Shown here piece by piece: positions 22,060 through 29,364 of a DNA stretch of 29,364 bases. Numbering within the stretch: position 1 is the first letter of the stretch; every line of letters begins with the position of its first letter. The translations under genes and the position numbers were made by a program. The notes under the pieces were generated by a model. That model was not told the origin of the DNA. It saw nothing but the letters and a program-made list of their open reading frames with translations, and did no database searches. Location of the stretch: positions 1-29,364 of the forward strand of contig CAYGYT010000025.1 of the NCBI GenBank assembly GCA_964354215.1, in the 5' to 3' direction. The DNA is from CAVRZR01 sp964354215. Its GTDB lineage: Bacteria; Actinomycetota; Coriobacteriia; Anaerosomatales; CAVRZR01.

Positions 22060-22518
22060 ATGAAGAGAACTCTGCTGGTCGGAATACTTATCGCAATCAT
22101 CGTATTGGGCACGGTCGGGTTCGCGATCGCTGACTCGGTCGTCTACAACGGCGTCGGCAACCCCCGAGCCGCAACGGGAACCGTCACGGTGACGGCCATG
22201 GCCAACCCCAAGCTCACGCTGACGATCACCACCCCGGACCCGAGCCAGACGGTCGACTTCGGTACGCAGGACCCGATGTCCGGCGCCACCGATACGGTCG
22301 ATCTCCTCGTGCAGTCCAACAAGGGCTACACGATCACCAAGACAGTCGGCGGGCAAGATGTACTCATGGGTCTCACGACAGATCCCGCCATCAACGGCGC
22401 AACCGGCACCAAGACTGCCGGCCGACTTCACACTGACACCTACACGCTCAACATCCCGTGGGACACAGACCCCGACGTCCCGATGAGCGCCACGGTCCAG
22501 TACACCGTCACGCAGTAG
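22060..22518 (+). CDS. small secreted single-domain surface protein
   Basis: A 152-residue protein. ATG 22060 has a strong AAGGAGGAG ribosome-binding site, and the longer open frame upstream belongs to shadow sequence. Residues 1-24 are a signal peptide (KRTLLVGILIAIIVLGTVGF). The mature protein is one beta-rich domain (about 51-152) homologous to the C-terminal domain of the preceding gene. Both share LTLTITTP, LMGL, TDTYTLNIPWDTDPDVP and a terminal VQYTVTQ. No Cys and no anchor are present. It may be a minor or major subunit of a surface layer or fibre with the neighbouring gene. Function is unknown. A strong terminator follows. Confidence 0.75.
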   Translation: MKRTLLVGILIAIIVLGTVGFAIADSVVYNGVGNPRAATGTVTVTAMANPKLTLTITTPDPSQTVDFGTQDPMSGATDTVDLLVQSNKGYTITKTVGGQDVLMGLTTDPAINGATGTKTAGRLHTDTYTLNIPWDTDPDVPMSATVQYTVTQ

Positions 22519-22544
22519 CAGCTCCACGACAGGCGAACGACTAG

Positions 22545-22570
22545 GGCCCCCGCCGTGCGGGGGCCTTCTC
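22545..22570 (+). terminator. intrinsic terminator after the secreted-protein genes
   Basis: A 9-bp perfect G-C stem (GGCCCCCGC with GCGGGGGCC) with a 3-nt loop, followed by TTCTCT. It lies between the convergent surface-protein and DUF916-like genes. Confidence 0.75.
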
Positions 22571-22599
22571 TGTGTTCCGTGTTCCGGTCTGAAGGCTAC

Positions 22600-23670
22600 T
22601 CAGACTCCCGGCAGACGGGCTTCGAGATCCTCTCGAGCTGGCGGCGCTTCGAGCGGGGTCTCGGCCTTGTCGCCCGCGTGCCTGGCACCGGAGCGGCTGG
22701 CCACGCGCCATACAACGCCGAGAATGAGCAACACGATGAGCGCGCCGACCGCTACTAGAACCCACAGCGGCGCCATCCACACGTCCCGGTTCTTCACCAC
22801 GCGCCTCTGCACGGCGATAGCGGGATCCTTGTCGACGCGCACGAAGGCGACCTCGAGCCGCATCGTGTGGGCGCCGAGGACCGGACCGGCCACCTCGACC
22901 GTCCCTGTCTCCACACGCTGCGAATTCGCGAAGACGACAGCGTCGCTGACCACTTCCGTCCGAGCGATCTCGCGCTCGTCGCGATCGAGCAGCACGACAG
23001 CCGCGGCAGTACGTTCGTCGATGTTGCCGGCGTTCACGATCGTGAACGAGAACGGCACCTTCTCAGAGACCGTGTAGCGCGGCGTCACGAACGGACGTAC
23101 CTCTACGCGCTCGTCCAGCTCGCCTTTGACGCGCACCCGCACCCGAGCGCCGAGCCGCCCCGACACCCTCGCGGTAGCGCCCTCGCCGGTCGCGGCACGA
23201 TCGAACATCTCGAAGAACAGCAGGAGGTTGTGGTCACCCGACGGCACTCCTTCGGGTACCTCGATCTGGAACTTCACCGGTATTCGCTGCTTGGGCTTGA
23301 GTTCTATGTACGGCGTATTGCCGATGGCCTTTGCGGACTCGGGCATGGCGATGCGGACCCACGAGGCCGGATCGTAACCCACTTGAGGAGTGTCGCGGTT
23401 GGGCACCGAGTAGGTGACATTGCCTTTGGCGTCGATCTTCTGGTCGGCCGAGTAGACGAAGACCGTGATTGGTTCGCTTCCGTCGTTCATGACAACGACC
23501 TCGCCCGACCCGGTGTCGCCGGCAGCGAGGTTGAGATCGAACTGGCCGGAGGACAGTGCGAGGGTGCGTGCGGCGTGTGCCGAGGCCGGAGCTCCCGCTC
23601 CGATCGCGCACGCGAGTGCGAACCAGAGCACGCATCGTGCTGCCCCGCGCGCCACCGACCCGCGACCCAT
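22600..23670 (-). CDS. DUF916-like membrane-anchored surface protein
   Basis: A 356-residue protein. A signal peptide at residues 1-33 ends in SAHA. Two beta domains follow: residues about 35-165 (SGQFDLNLAAGDTGSGEVVVMNDGSEPITVFVYSADQ and so on, a fold typical of DUF916 N-terminal regions) and about 170-290, an Ig-like domain with VNAGNIDERTAAAVVLLD. A membrane helix at about 298-322 and a short Glu/Arg cytoplasmic tail follow. In Firmicutes, DUF916 proteins bind peptidoglycan and partner with WxL surface proteins. Here the partners may be the two secreted paralogues encoded convergently. The start codon overlaps the stop of the response-regulator gene (TGATG), so expression is coupled to it. 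Confidence 0.75.
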   Translation of the reverse strand: MGRGSVARGAARCVLWFALACAIGAGAPASAHAARTLALSSGQFDLNLAAGDTGSGEVVVMNDGSEPITVFVYSADQKIDAKGNVTYSVPNRDTPQVGYDPASWVRIAMPESAKAIGNTPYIELKPKQRIPVKFQIEVPEGVPSGDHNLLLFFEMFDRAATGEGATARVSGRLGARVRVRVKGELDERVEVRPFVTPRYTVSEKVPFSFTIVNAGNIDERTAAAVVLLDRDEREIARTEVVSDAVVFANSQRVETGTVEVAGPVLGAHTMRLEVAFVRVDKDPAIAVQRRVVKNRDVWMAPLWVLVAVGALIVLLILGVVWRVASRSGARHAGDKAETPLEAPPAREDLEARLPGV

Positions 23671-24416
23671 CAGATCCCTACCGCCTCTCGGAAGTGCTTG
23701 ACTTGCCTTCGTGCGACTGACAGGTGCGTCTCGTCCCTATCGGCGGCGACCACCACGTACGCTCCGTCCATCCGCAGGATCTCCTTGATGCGGTTGAGGT
23801 TCACCATGTAGCTACGGTGAACGCGGACGAAGGACTCCTTCGTGAGCTTGGCTTCGAGCTCGCTGAGCGTGAGATCGACGAGGTACTGGTTCTCGAAGGT
23901 GTGCGCGTAGGTCGACTTGTTGCGTGCCGAGAGAAACACGATGTCGTCGACCGACAGGAGCACGGTGCGGCCGCCCTTGCGGACGGCGATCTTGCGGAAG
24001 TCGCTGTCCGACGTGGTTTGAAGTTCCCGCCTCCTGCGGCTTCCTCGGGCGAGGCTCTCGATCCTCGCAGAAAGCTCCGCGATGCTGAATGGCTTGGTGA
24101 CGTACTGCTGCACGCCCTGCTTGAACGCGAGGATCTTGGCGAGGTCCTGCGTCTTGGCGGTGAGCATGATGACCGGGACCTCGGCGGTGGCGGGGTTGCT
24201 CCGGATCTCCATGAGCGCCATCCAGCCGTCGACGCGAGGCATCATGATGTCGAGTACGACGACATCGACGTGCTCTCGGGCGAGCATCTCGATGCCCTCG
24301 GCGCCGTCCTGTGCACCGAACGCGCGCATTCCCTCGGCTTCGAGACCGATGCGGATCATCTCGACGATGGACTCGTCGTCGTCGATCACGAGTACGTTGA
24401 TTGGCTCGTCGGCCAC
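23670..24416 (-). CDS. response regulator with receiver and LytTR DNA-binding domains
   Basis: A 248-residue protein. Residues 6-120 form a receiver domain with acidic pocket Asp12/Asp13, phospho-acceptor Asp56 (VVVLDIMMPRVDGW), Thr86 and Lys108 (VTKPF). Residues about 140-248 form a LytTR domain (KIAVRKGGRTVLLSVDDIVF, ARNKSTYAHTFENQYLVDLT, KESFVRVHRSYMVNLNRIKE). LytTR regulators control cell-surface and quorum-type genes. The GTG at 24416 has GGGAG 6 nt upstream. No histidine kinase is adjacent, so its partner lies elsewhere. The translation-coupled DUF916-like gene downstream suggests it controls this surface module. Confidence 0.93.
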   Translation of the reverse strand: MADEPINVLVIDDDESIVEMIRIGLEAEGMRAFGAQDGAEGIEMLAREHVDVVVLDIMMPRVDGWMALMEIRSNPATAEVPVIMLTAKTQDLAKILAFKQGVQQYVTKPFSIAELSARIESLARGSRRRRELQTTSDSDFRKIAVRKGGRTVLLSVDDIVFLSARNKSTYAHTFENQYLVDLTLSELEAKLTKESFVRVHRSYMVNLNRIKEILRMDGAYVVVAADRDETHLSVARRQVKHFREAVGI

Positions 24417-24479
24417 CGCTCACTCCCAGTCCTGCGCCGAATCTCGCGCGGAACGCACCGTTCATCGCACCTGGTTGGG

Positions 24480-24485
24480 ATTGTA
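24480..24485 (-). promoter_or_regulatory. -10 box upstream of the response-regulator operon
   Basis: The reverse strand reads TACAAT, 63 nt before the GTG at 24416. A weak -35 (TGAACG) lies 18 nt upstream. This is the only plausible promoter in the gap between nfnB and the regulator. Confidence 0.35.
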
Positions 24486-24506
24486 CCCGACCGCCCTGTC
24501 AGCCGT

Positions 24507-26009
24507 TCAGCGGCCCACGTCGCTCTCGCGAAGCCAGCGGTCCATCGCCTGGGCAGCCTTCTTGCCCGCGCCCATCGCGAGGATGACCGTGGCCGACCCG
24601 GTCACGATGTCGCCACCGGCGAACACGCCCGGCTGGGACGTTCCGCCGTCCGCATCGGTCACGACGTAGCCGCGGCTCGAGACTTCCACGTTTGGCGCAG
24701 CCTGCCTCAGGAGCCGGTTCGCCTTCGTGCCGATGGCCATGATCACGGTGTCACAGTCGATGGTGAAGTCGCTGCCGAGCACGCACACGGGTGCGCGTCG
24801 GCCGCTCGCATCGGGCTCGGCGAGCTCCATGCGGGTCGCCACGATTCCCGTCACGAACCCTTCGCGCCCGAGTATTTCCTGCGGCGAACAGAGCATCTTG
24901 AACTTCACGCCTTCCTCGCGCGCGTGGTGCACCTCCTCGCGGCGGGCCGGCATCTCGTCTTCGGTCCGCCGGTATGCCAAGAAGACCTCGTCGGCGCCCA
25001 GGCGAAGCGCGGTGCGCGCCGAGTCCATCGCAACGTTTCCCCCGCCGACGACGGCGACCTTGCGGCCGCGCCACACGGGCGTGTCGGCCTTGGGGAACTC
25101 GTAGGCGCGCATGAGATTCACGCGCGTGAGGAACTCGTTCGCCGAGTACACGCCGTTGAGGTTCTCGCCGGGGATGCCCATGAACGCGGGCAGGCCTGCG
25201 CCGCTGCCGAGGAAGACCGCGTCGTAGCCCTCGTCGGTCATCAACTCGTCGACAGTGTAGGTCGCGCCTATGACAACGTCGGTCACGATCTCGACTCCCA
25301 CCGTCTCGAGCATCATGATCTCGGACTGCACGATCTCCTTGGGCAAGCGGAACTCGGGGATGCCGTACGTGAGCACGCCACCGGGTGCGTGGAGTGACTC
25401 GAAGATCGTGACCGCGTGGCCGAGGCGCGCGAGCTCGCCCGCGCACGCCAGACCGGCGGGGCCGCTGCCCACGACTGCACATCGGAATCCGGTAGCCGGA
25501 GCTACCTCGGGGACACAGCGGTGGTCGATTTCGCACGCAAGGTCGAAGTCGCCGAGGTACCGCTCGAGCCGGCCGATCGCGACTGGCTCGCCCTTGCGCG
25601 AGAGCACGCAGGCGATCTCGCACTGCTCCTCCTGCGGGCAGACGCGGCCGCACACCGCAGGCAGCGCGTTGCGCTCCTTGAGGACGGCCACCCCGTCGGC
25701 CCACTCGCCGTCGATGATGTGGCCGACAAAGGACTTGATGTCGATGTTGACCGGGCAGCCCGCTTGGCACGTTGGGTTCTTGCACTGGAGGCATCGCGCC
25801 GCCTCGGCCAGCGCCTGCTCGCGCGAGTAGCCAAGAGCCACCTCGTCGAAGTCCGTCGCACGCTCAGCGGGTGAGCGCTCGGGCATCGGCGTACGCGGCT
25901 CCCGAGAGGGCTTGTGCCGAGCACGCGGGACGGACTCGGCCGGCTCGCTTGCGCCCGACTCCGGGGCGACCGGCTGGTTGGGCGACTGGCGTGGATCTAC
26001 AGGTGGCAT
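24507..26009 (-). CDS. nfnB: NfnB-like flavoprotein, GltD / SudA-type oxidoreductase subunit
   Basis: A 500-residue protein. An N-terminal Pro-rich segment of about 38 residues precedes the normal family start (PMPERSPAERATDFDEVALGYS). Two [4Fe-4S] sites follow: C73-x2-C76-x4-C81-x3-C85 and C120-x3-C124-x5-C130-x3-C134. A first Rossmann motif for FAD (GSGPAG, residues 181-186) and a second for NADPH (VAVVGGGNVAMDSARTA) complete the fold. Together with NfnA it would form the electron-bifurcating NADH-dependent ferredoxin:NADP+ oxidoreductase. Glutamate-synthase small subunit or sulfide dehydrogenase annotations are homologous alternatives. I chose ATG 26009, 5 nt after GGGAG, over the GTG at 26015. 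It overlaps the 3' end of nfnA by 13 nt. Confidence 0.9.
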   Translation of the reverse strand: MPPVDPRQSPNQPVAPESGASEPAESVPRARHKPSREPRTPMPERSPAERATDFDEVALGYSREQALAEAARCLQCKNPTCQAGCPVNIDIKSFVGHIIDGEWADGVAVLKERNALPAVCGRVCPQEEQCEIACVLSRKGEPVAIGRLERYLGDFDLACEIDHRCVPEVAPATGFRCAVVGSGPAGLACAGELARLGHAVTIFESLHAPGGVLTYGIPEFRLPKEIVQSEIMMLETVGVEIVTDVVIGATYTVDELMTDEGYDAVFLGSGAGLPAFMGIPGENLNGVYSANEFLTRVNLMRAYEFPKADTPVWRGRKVAVVGGGNVAMDSARTALRLGADEVFLAYRRTEDEMPARREEVHHAREEGVKFKMLCSPQEILGREGFVTGIVATRMELAEPDASGRRAPVCVLGSDFTIDCDTVIMAIGTKANRLLRQAAPNVEVSSRGYVVTDADGGTSQPGVFAGGDIVTGSATVILAMGAGKKAAQAMDRWLRESDVGR

Positions 26010-26836
26010 GAGCACTCCCGCGAGTACTCGGCGTCAGCGAGACGCTCGTCATCGACGTAGACGCGCTGTCGACTCATGAGTTCCTCGAAGTCGACCGCGT
26101 GCCCGTCGAAGTCCGGCCCGTCCACACACCCGAACTTGGTCACGCCGTCCACGCTCACCCTACAGGCTCCGCACATGCCGGTGCCGTCAACCATGATCGG
26201 GTTGAGCGACACGGTCGTCGGAACCCCGAACTCGCGAGTGGTTTCCGCACAGAACTTCATCATGATCGCCGGACCCACCGCGAAGGCGTGATCGATCTCG
26301 CCGGCTTCGCACAGCTTCTTGAGCGGTGCGGTGACGAGCGCCTTCTGTCCTGCCGAGCCGTCATCGGTCGTCACCACGAGCTCGCGCAGCGCGAGCGCGC
26401 GGAACTCGTCTTCGAGCACGAGGAGCTCGGCGTTTCGCGCGCCGAGAATGACCGTGACCTCGCTACCCGCCTCGATCATTCCGCGAGCGACGGGATAGGC
26501 GACCGCCGCGCCCACGCCTCCGCCAACGACAGCAACGCGGCCGAGGTCAGCAAGGTGAGTCGGCACGCCGAGCGGACCCACCACGTCGGCCAGCGCCTCC
26601 CCCGCCTCCATGTGCGCAAGCTGGTGCGTGGTCTTGCCCACGCGCATGAAGATGAAACGAATCCAGCCCTCATCGGCGGACCAGTCAGAGAACGTGAGCG
26701 GGATACGCTCTCCACCGTCGCGCGTGCGAAGCATCAAGAACTGCCCTGGCCGCGCCTTGCGAGCGATCGCCGGCGCCTCAACGCCCATCTCGAACACCGC
26801 GTCGGACAGCTGGCGCTTGTGCACTATCGGGAACAC
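25997..26836 (-). CDS. nfnA: NfnA-like ferredoxin-NADP+ reductase / sulfide dehydrogenase subunit
   Basis: A 279-residue protein of the dihydroorotate-dehydrogenase electron-transfer / ferredoxin-NADP reductase type. The N-terminal FAD domain has PGQFLMLRTRDGGERIPLTF, the nucleotide domain has VAVVGGGVGAAVAYPVARGM, and the C-terminal [2Fe-2S] region has GMCGACRVSVDGVTKFGCVDGP with Cys222, Cys225 and Cys237. Asp217 may be a further ligand, as in the structurally known enzyme. In anaerobes NfnAB links NADH, NADPH and ferredoxin pools by flavin-based bifurcation. The GTG start at 26836 follows GGAGG. It heads the nfnAB operon, with a -10 box at 26894-26899. Confidence 0.9.
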   Translation of the reverse strand: MFPIVHKRQLSDAVFEMGVEAPAIARKARPGQFLMLRTRDGGERIPLTFSDWSADEGWIRFIFMRVGKTTHQLAHMEAGEALADVVGPLGVPTHLADLGRVAVVGGGVGAAVAYPVARGMIEAGSEVTVILGARNAELLVLEDEFRALALRELVVTTDDGSAGQKALVTAPLKKLCEAGEIDHAFAVGPAIMMKFCAETTREFGVPTTVSLNPIMVDGTGMCGACRVSVDGVTKFGCVDGPDFDGHAVDFEELMSRQRVYVDDERLADAEYSRECSCHL

Positions 26837-26891
26837 GGGACCTCCGCGTGCCGTGACCGAACGCCCGAGCCTTGCTCAGGAGTGAGTCCGC

Positions 26892-27650
26892 TCAGTATAG
26901 CGAGGCGTCCTCTCCGCCGAAGAGCTCCCCGGTTGGACGGCTGCGCTCTCTCGGCAAGTGGAGCCGGCCGCCGGAGCTGGTCGCGCGAAGCGGGCCTGGC
27001 GCAACGAGCTCAAGGTCGACCACGAGCGCCGCATGGTCCGACGCGGGTCGCGCGAGCGCAGATGCCCCGGTGCAGCACCAGTGCTTGCTGAAGAGCACAT
27101 GGTCGATGGCAGCACGCGGATCGAGCGCGGGAAACGTCGCCTGCGGCGGCGCGAGATCGAGATACGCGCGGAGCTGCCCCAGGTGCCACGGGCCGGCGTT
27201 GAAATCGCCGGCGAGCACAAAGGGCACGTCCTCGGGGATGGCGCCCGGCAGTGCGTCCAGTTGCGCGGTGCGCGGTCCCGGGCGCGGGTCGAGGTGTGTC
27301 GCGCCGAACGTGAAGCACAACCCGTCGACCTCCAGATCGACGAGGAGCAGCGCTCGAGGCTCCGGCCCGTCCGGCAACGCAACGTCGCGTCTGCCGATCA
27401 CTCGCCCACGCGTGAGCACCGCGTTCCCGAACGCCATGCCGTCTCGGCGGGTAGTGCGCTGGAACGCGTGCGTCATGCCCAGCGCGCGCGCCAGCCGGGC
27501 GGGCTGGTCGGCGACGATGGGCGTGCGCACGACTTCGTTCAGGCCGACCACGTCGGGCCGAGCCTCGGCAAGCACCGTCGCAATGTCGCGGATCGAGGGT
27601 CTGCCGTTCGCGCCGATCGCACGGTGGATGTTGTAGGTCACGAACCGCAC
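26892..27650 (-). CDS. endonuclease/exonuclease/phosphatase (EEP) family protein
   Basis: A 252-residue protein carrying all EEP-fold motifs in order: TYNIH at the start, GLNEV (metal-binding Glu), GNAVLTR, THLD, LAGDFNAGP, IDHVLFS and SDHAALVVDL (catalytic Asp-His). The family includes exodeoxyribonuclease III-like nucleases, sphingomyelinases and inositol phosphatases. The short length and absence of a signal peptide fit a cytosolic metal-dependent phosphodiesterase, but the substrate is unclear. The start GTG gives MRFVTYNIH, as in the family, with no ribosome-binding site. It is read from the divergent promoter at 27698-27705. Confidence 0.9.
   Translation of the reverse strand: MRFVTYNIHRAIGANGRPSIRDIATVLAEARPDVVGLNEVVRTPIVADQPARLARALGMTHAFQRTTRRDGMAFGNAVLTRGRVIGRRDVALPDGPEPRALLLVDLEVDGLCFTFGATHLDPRPGPRTAQLDALPGAIPEDVPFVLAGDFNAGPWHLGQLRAYLDLAPPQATFPALDPRAAIDHVLFSKHWCCTGASALARPASDHAALVVDLELVAPGPLRATSSGGRLHLPRERSRPTGELFGGEDASLY
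26894..26899 (-). promoter_or_regulatory. -10 box of the nfnAB operon
   Basis: The reverse strand reads TATACT followed by GAGCGG, 57 nt before the GTG of nfnA and just inside the 3' end of the preceding gene. TTCGGC 16 nt upstream is a weak -35. The same TATACTGAGCGG string occurs at the divergent promoter near 27700. Confidence 0.45.
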
Positions 27651-27697
27651 ACGAGCCGGCTTTCGGGGATGTCGAAGGCGAGGGAACTGGCCCGCTC

Positions 27698-27705
27698 AGT
27701 ATACT
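27698..27705. promoter_or_regulatory. overlapping divergent -10 boxes in the palindrome AGTATACT
   Basis: AGTATACT is its own reverse complement, so it gives TATACT on both strands (27700-27705 rightward, 27698-27703 leftward). Rightward, exactly 7 nt separate it from the ATG of apbE at 27713, which would make that mRNA leaderless. Leftward it lies 47 nt before the GTG of the EEP gene. RNA polymerase could bind in only one direction at a time. No strong -35 is evident on either side. Confidence 0.55.
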
Positions 27706-27712
27706 GGGCGTC

Positions 27713-28939
27713 ATGTCGCCAGCGTCCGCCGAGAAGAAGTGTCCCGAGCAGATGCGCAGCCGCCTCGTGCCCCCAACGCGATCGCCCTGCCGCCCGGGCA
27801 CCGCGGCGCGCGCGCTTCTCGCGACGCTGGCGCCGCTACTGGTCCTTGCTGCGCTGACGGGGTGCGCGACGTCCTCCCCCGAGCCGCTGCGCGTCTCGCG
27901 CGAGGTGCTCGGGACGGTGGTGTCGGTCAGCGCGTATGGGGACGACACGCGCGCCATCGAGCGGGCGAGCGACGATGCGTACGAGGCCATCGCGGCTGCG
28001 GAGGGCGTGCTCTCGGCCTATCCCGACGAAGCGGCAGACCCCACGCGCCCCACTGGCCGCCGCACGTACGAGGTCACGAGCGTCGTGCAGTTCAACCGCG
28101 ACCCGTATCAGTGGCATCTCCTGCCGAGCGAGGCGGTCACCGTCCTCGAGCGCATCGAAGCTTTGGGGGTCGCCGACTACTTCTCCCCGAGCATGCTGCG
28201 AGTCGTAGGCCTCTACGACTTCGAAGGCGAGCAGACTGTGCCGGACGACGATGAGCTTGCGCGTATGACCCGGGCCGCCCAGCAGTTCGAGGCGCGGGCA
28301 ACGACTGGCGGCGTCGAAGCACGGTTCGGCGCTACGGAGATCCTGCTGGCCCCCCCGCGACCCGCGTACTCGAGCTTCGCACCGCCCGCAGTCGGCCTGG
28401 ACCTTTCGGGCGCCGCCAAGGGCTTCGCGCTCGATGGCGCGCTCCGAGCACTCGAAAGAAGCGGTGCGGTCGACGGCGCGATCGTGAGCGCCGGGAGCAC
28501 GACTGTCACCTTCGGTGAAAAGCCCTCGGCGGGGGGCGCTGGCTCCAAGCCCGACCCCTGGCGTATCGGCATCGAAGACCCACGCAGCCCGGACAAGGTC
28601 ATCGCCACCGTCGAGGCGAACGGCCCGGTGACGGTCTCGACGTCAGGCGACTACCAGCAGGCGTTCGTGCGGAACGGCGTCCGCTACCACCACATCCTCA
28701 ACCCGGCCACGGGCAGACCGGCGCAGGGCCTGCGCTCGCTGACGGTGGTTGGCGCGCGGGACGGGCTCGACTCCGACATCCTGTCGACCGCACTGTTCGT
28801 GATGGGACCCACGCGCGCAGAGGCCTACGCGCGCGAACACGGCCTCGGCCTCTTCCTCGTGGATGCGAAGGGCCGGACACGAATCGTGCCCGGCCCCGAA
28901 GGTGCCGCGTGGAAGATCACGGCTAGCGCCACGAACTAG
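27713..28939 (+). CDS. apbE: ApbE-type FAD:protein FMN transferase, lipoprotein
   Basis: A 408-residue protein. A long signal sequence ends in the lipobox LTGC (Cys near residue 47), so it is probably an extracytoplasmic lipoprotein. ApbE features are EVLGTVVSVSAYG at the N-terminus, DLSGAAKGFALDGALRAL in the middle, the metal/FAD segment VTVSTSGDYQQAFVRNGVRY, HHILNPATGRPAQGL, and DSDILSTALFVMG with the conserved Asp and Ser-Thr. The enzyme attaches FMN to Thr of Rnf, Nqr and other flavoproteins outside the membrane. No such target is in the window. The ATG lies 7 nt after a -10 box and has no ribosome-binding site, consistent with leaderless translation; ATG 27752 is an alternative start. 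Confidence 0.9.
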   Translation: MSPASAEKKCPEQMRSRLVPPTRSPCRPGTAARALLATLAPLLVLAALTGCATSSPEPLRVSREVLGTVVSVSAYGDDTRAIERASDDAYEAIAAAEGVLSAYPDEAADPTRPTGRRTYEVTSVVQFNRDPYQWHLLPSEAVTVLERIEALGVADYFSPSMLRVVGLYDFEGEQTVPDDDELARMTRAAQQFEARATTGGVEARFGATEILLAPPRPAYSSFAPPAVGLDLSGAAKGFALDGALRALERSGAVDGAIVSAGSTTVTFGEKPSAGGAGSKPDPWRIGIEDPRSPDKVIATVEANGPVTVSTSGDYQQAFVRNGVRYHHILNPATGRPAQGLRSLTVVGARDGLDSDILSTALFVMGPTRAEAYAREHGLGLFLVDAKGRTRIVPGPEGAAWKITASATN

Positions 28940-28940
28940 C

Positions 28941-28964
28941 AGGCCGAGAGCCCGCTCGCGGCCT
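28941..28964. terminator. hairpin between convergent apbE and DUF4870-like genes
   Basis: A nested stem: AGGCCG with CGGCCT, then one unpaired base on each side, then GAG with CTC around a 4-nt loop. It immediately follows the apbE stop and touches the stop of the opposite gene. No U-tract is seen, so it is a plausible shared terminator only. Confidence 0.5.
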
Positions 28965-29355
28965 ACTCGCCGACGTAGTTCTTGATGAACCCGTAGACGA
29001 CCGGCGCCTCGTAGTACTCGCCCTGGAACGCCTTGATGAGTGCGATGATGCCCACCACCAACAAGATAACGCTGAGCACCACATACACGATCCACCCGAG
29101 CACTGGGATGATCAGCAGCAGGCTCGCGACGATACCGGCGATCCAGAGCGCGATGGCCTGGACGGCGTGGAACTTCACGAACTTCTCGTCTTTGTACGGG
29201 TCGATGAAGAGCACTACGATCGCGATGACCCCGAACAGGTAGCCGAGCGCAGCGAGTATCTTGCTCGAGTCGGTCACCGGACCAGGACGCAGCGGAAGGA
29301 CCTCGACCGGCGGCGTGTACGGGGGTGGTGGCGGGGGCGGCGGGGGTGGCGCCAT
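28963..29355 (-). CDS. DUF4870 (Tic20-like) small membrane protein with polyproline N-terminus
   Basis: A 130-residue protein. ATG 29355 has GAGG 5 nt upstream. The N-terminus is a run of ten prolines followed by YTPPVEVLPLRPG. The rest is the DUF4870 pattern: DSSKILAALGYLFGVIAIVVL, then DPYKDEKFVKFHAVQAIAL, then two further membrane segments ending VVGIIALIKAFQGEYYEAP. That gives about three membrane helices with the KFHA-x-QA signature loop. The family's function is not established. The polyproline tract should lie on the cytosolic side and could be a docking site. Confidence 0.88.
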   Translation of the reverse strand: MAPPPPPPPPPPYTPPVEVLPLRPGPVTDSSKILAALGYLFGVIAIVVLFIDPYKDEKFVKFHAVQAIALWIAGIVASLLLIIPVLGWIVYVVLSVILLVVGIIALIKAFQGEYYEAPVVYGFIKNYVGE

Positions 29356-29364
29356 CGCGACCTC

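Noticed and set aside
26099..27091. 330-codon forward frame opposite nfnA and the EEP gene
   Set aside because: The frame is His/Arg/Glu-rich and spans two well-supported genes on the other strand, so it is a shadow frame.

Overview
The window reads as chromosomal DNA from a high-GC, Gram-positive, probably anaerobic bacterium. The best guess is Actinomycetota of the Coriobacteriia kind. The grounds are GC-rich codon use, a complete bacterial V/A-type ATPase operon, an NfnAB-type flavoprotein pair, a LytTR response regulator, a DUF916-like surface protein, an NlpC/P60 hydrolase with an N-terminal coiled coil, and a DUF951 protein. The lineage is inferred from gene content only.

Layout: positions 1-2500 hold the first codons of a leftward gene, a 3' half-copy of an initiator tRNA gene, a small cargo block (peroxiredoxin remnant, thioredoxin-fold protein, MFS transporter) and an intact initiator tRNA gene. 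The half-copy and intact tRNA are arranged like the two ends of an element inserted in the tRNA. Positions 2700-6840 carry a rightward NlpC/P60 hydrolase followed by tldD and tldE/pmbA, closed by a strong hairpin terminator. Positions 7100-16550 hold a leftward V/A-ATPase operon in the order H-I-K-E-C-F-A-B-(62-aa membrane protein)-D. The proteolipid carries the residues that bind Na+ in the Enterococcus hirae enzyme, so a sodium-coupled motor is likely. Subunit A has an Ala-rich insertion of about 60 residues, and subunit B has an acidic Pro/Glu tail of about 80 residues.

Positions 16750-18880 hold a divergent CapA-like phosphoesterase and a translationally coupled, degenerate LytM/M23-like membrane protein. 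A DUF951 gene lies opposite. An ACT-domain protein and its usual partner, a UPF0210 (PFL) protein, follow. Positions 21070-24420 form a possible cell-surface module. It has two secreted paralogues sharing a roughly 100-residue C-terminal domain, facing a coupled gene pair for a LytTR response regulator and a DUF916-like membrane-anchored protein.

Positions 24500-26840 encode nfnA-nfnB (leftward). Then come a leftward endonuclease/exonuclease/phosphatase family protein and a rightward ApbE lipoprotein, which share a palindromic divergent promoter. A leftward DUF4870-like membrane protein closes the window. Many neighbouring genes overlap by 4-5 bases (ATGA, GTGA, TGATG). At least two genes (MFS, apbE) look leaderless, with a -10 box exactly 7 nt before the ATG. 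Coupling between the Na+-type ATPase, Nfn and ApbE would suit an anaerobe with a sodium-based energy economy, but that link is inference.
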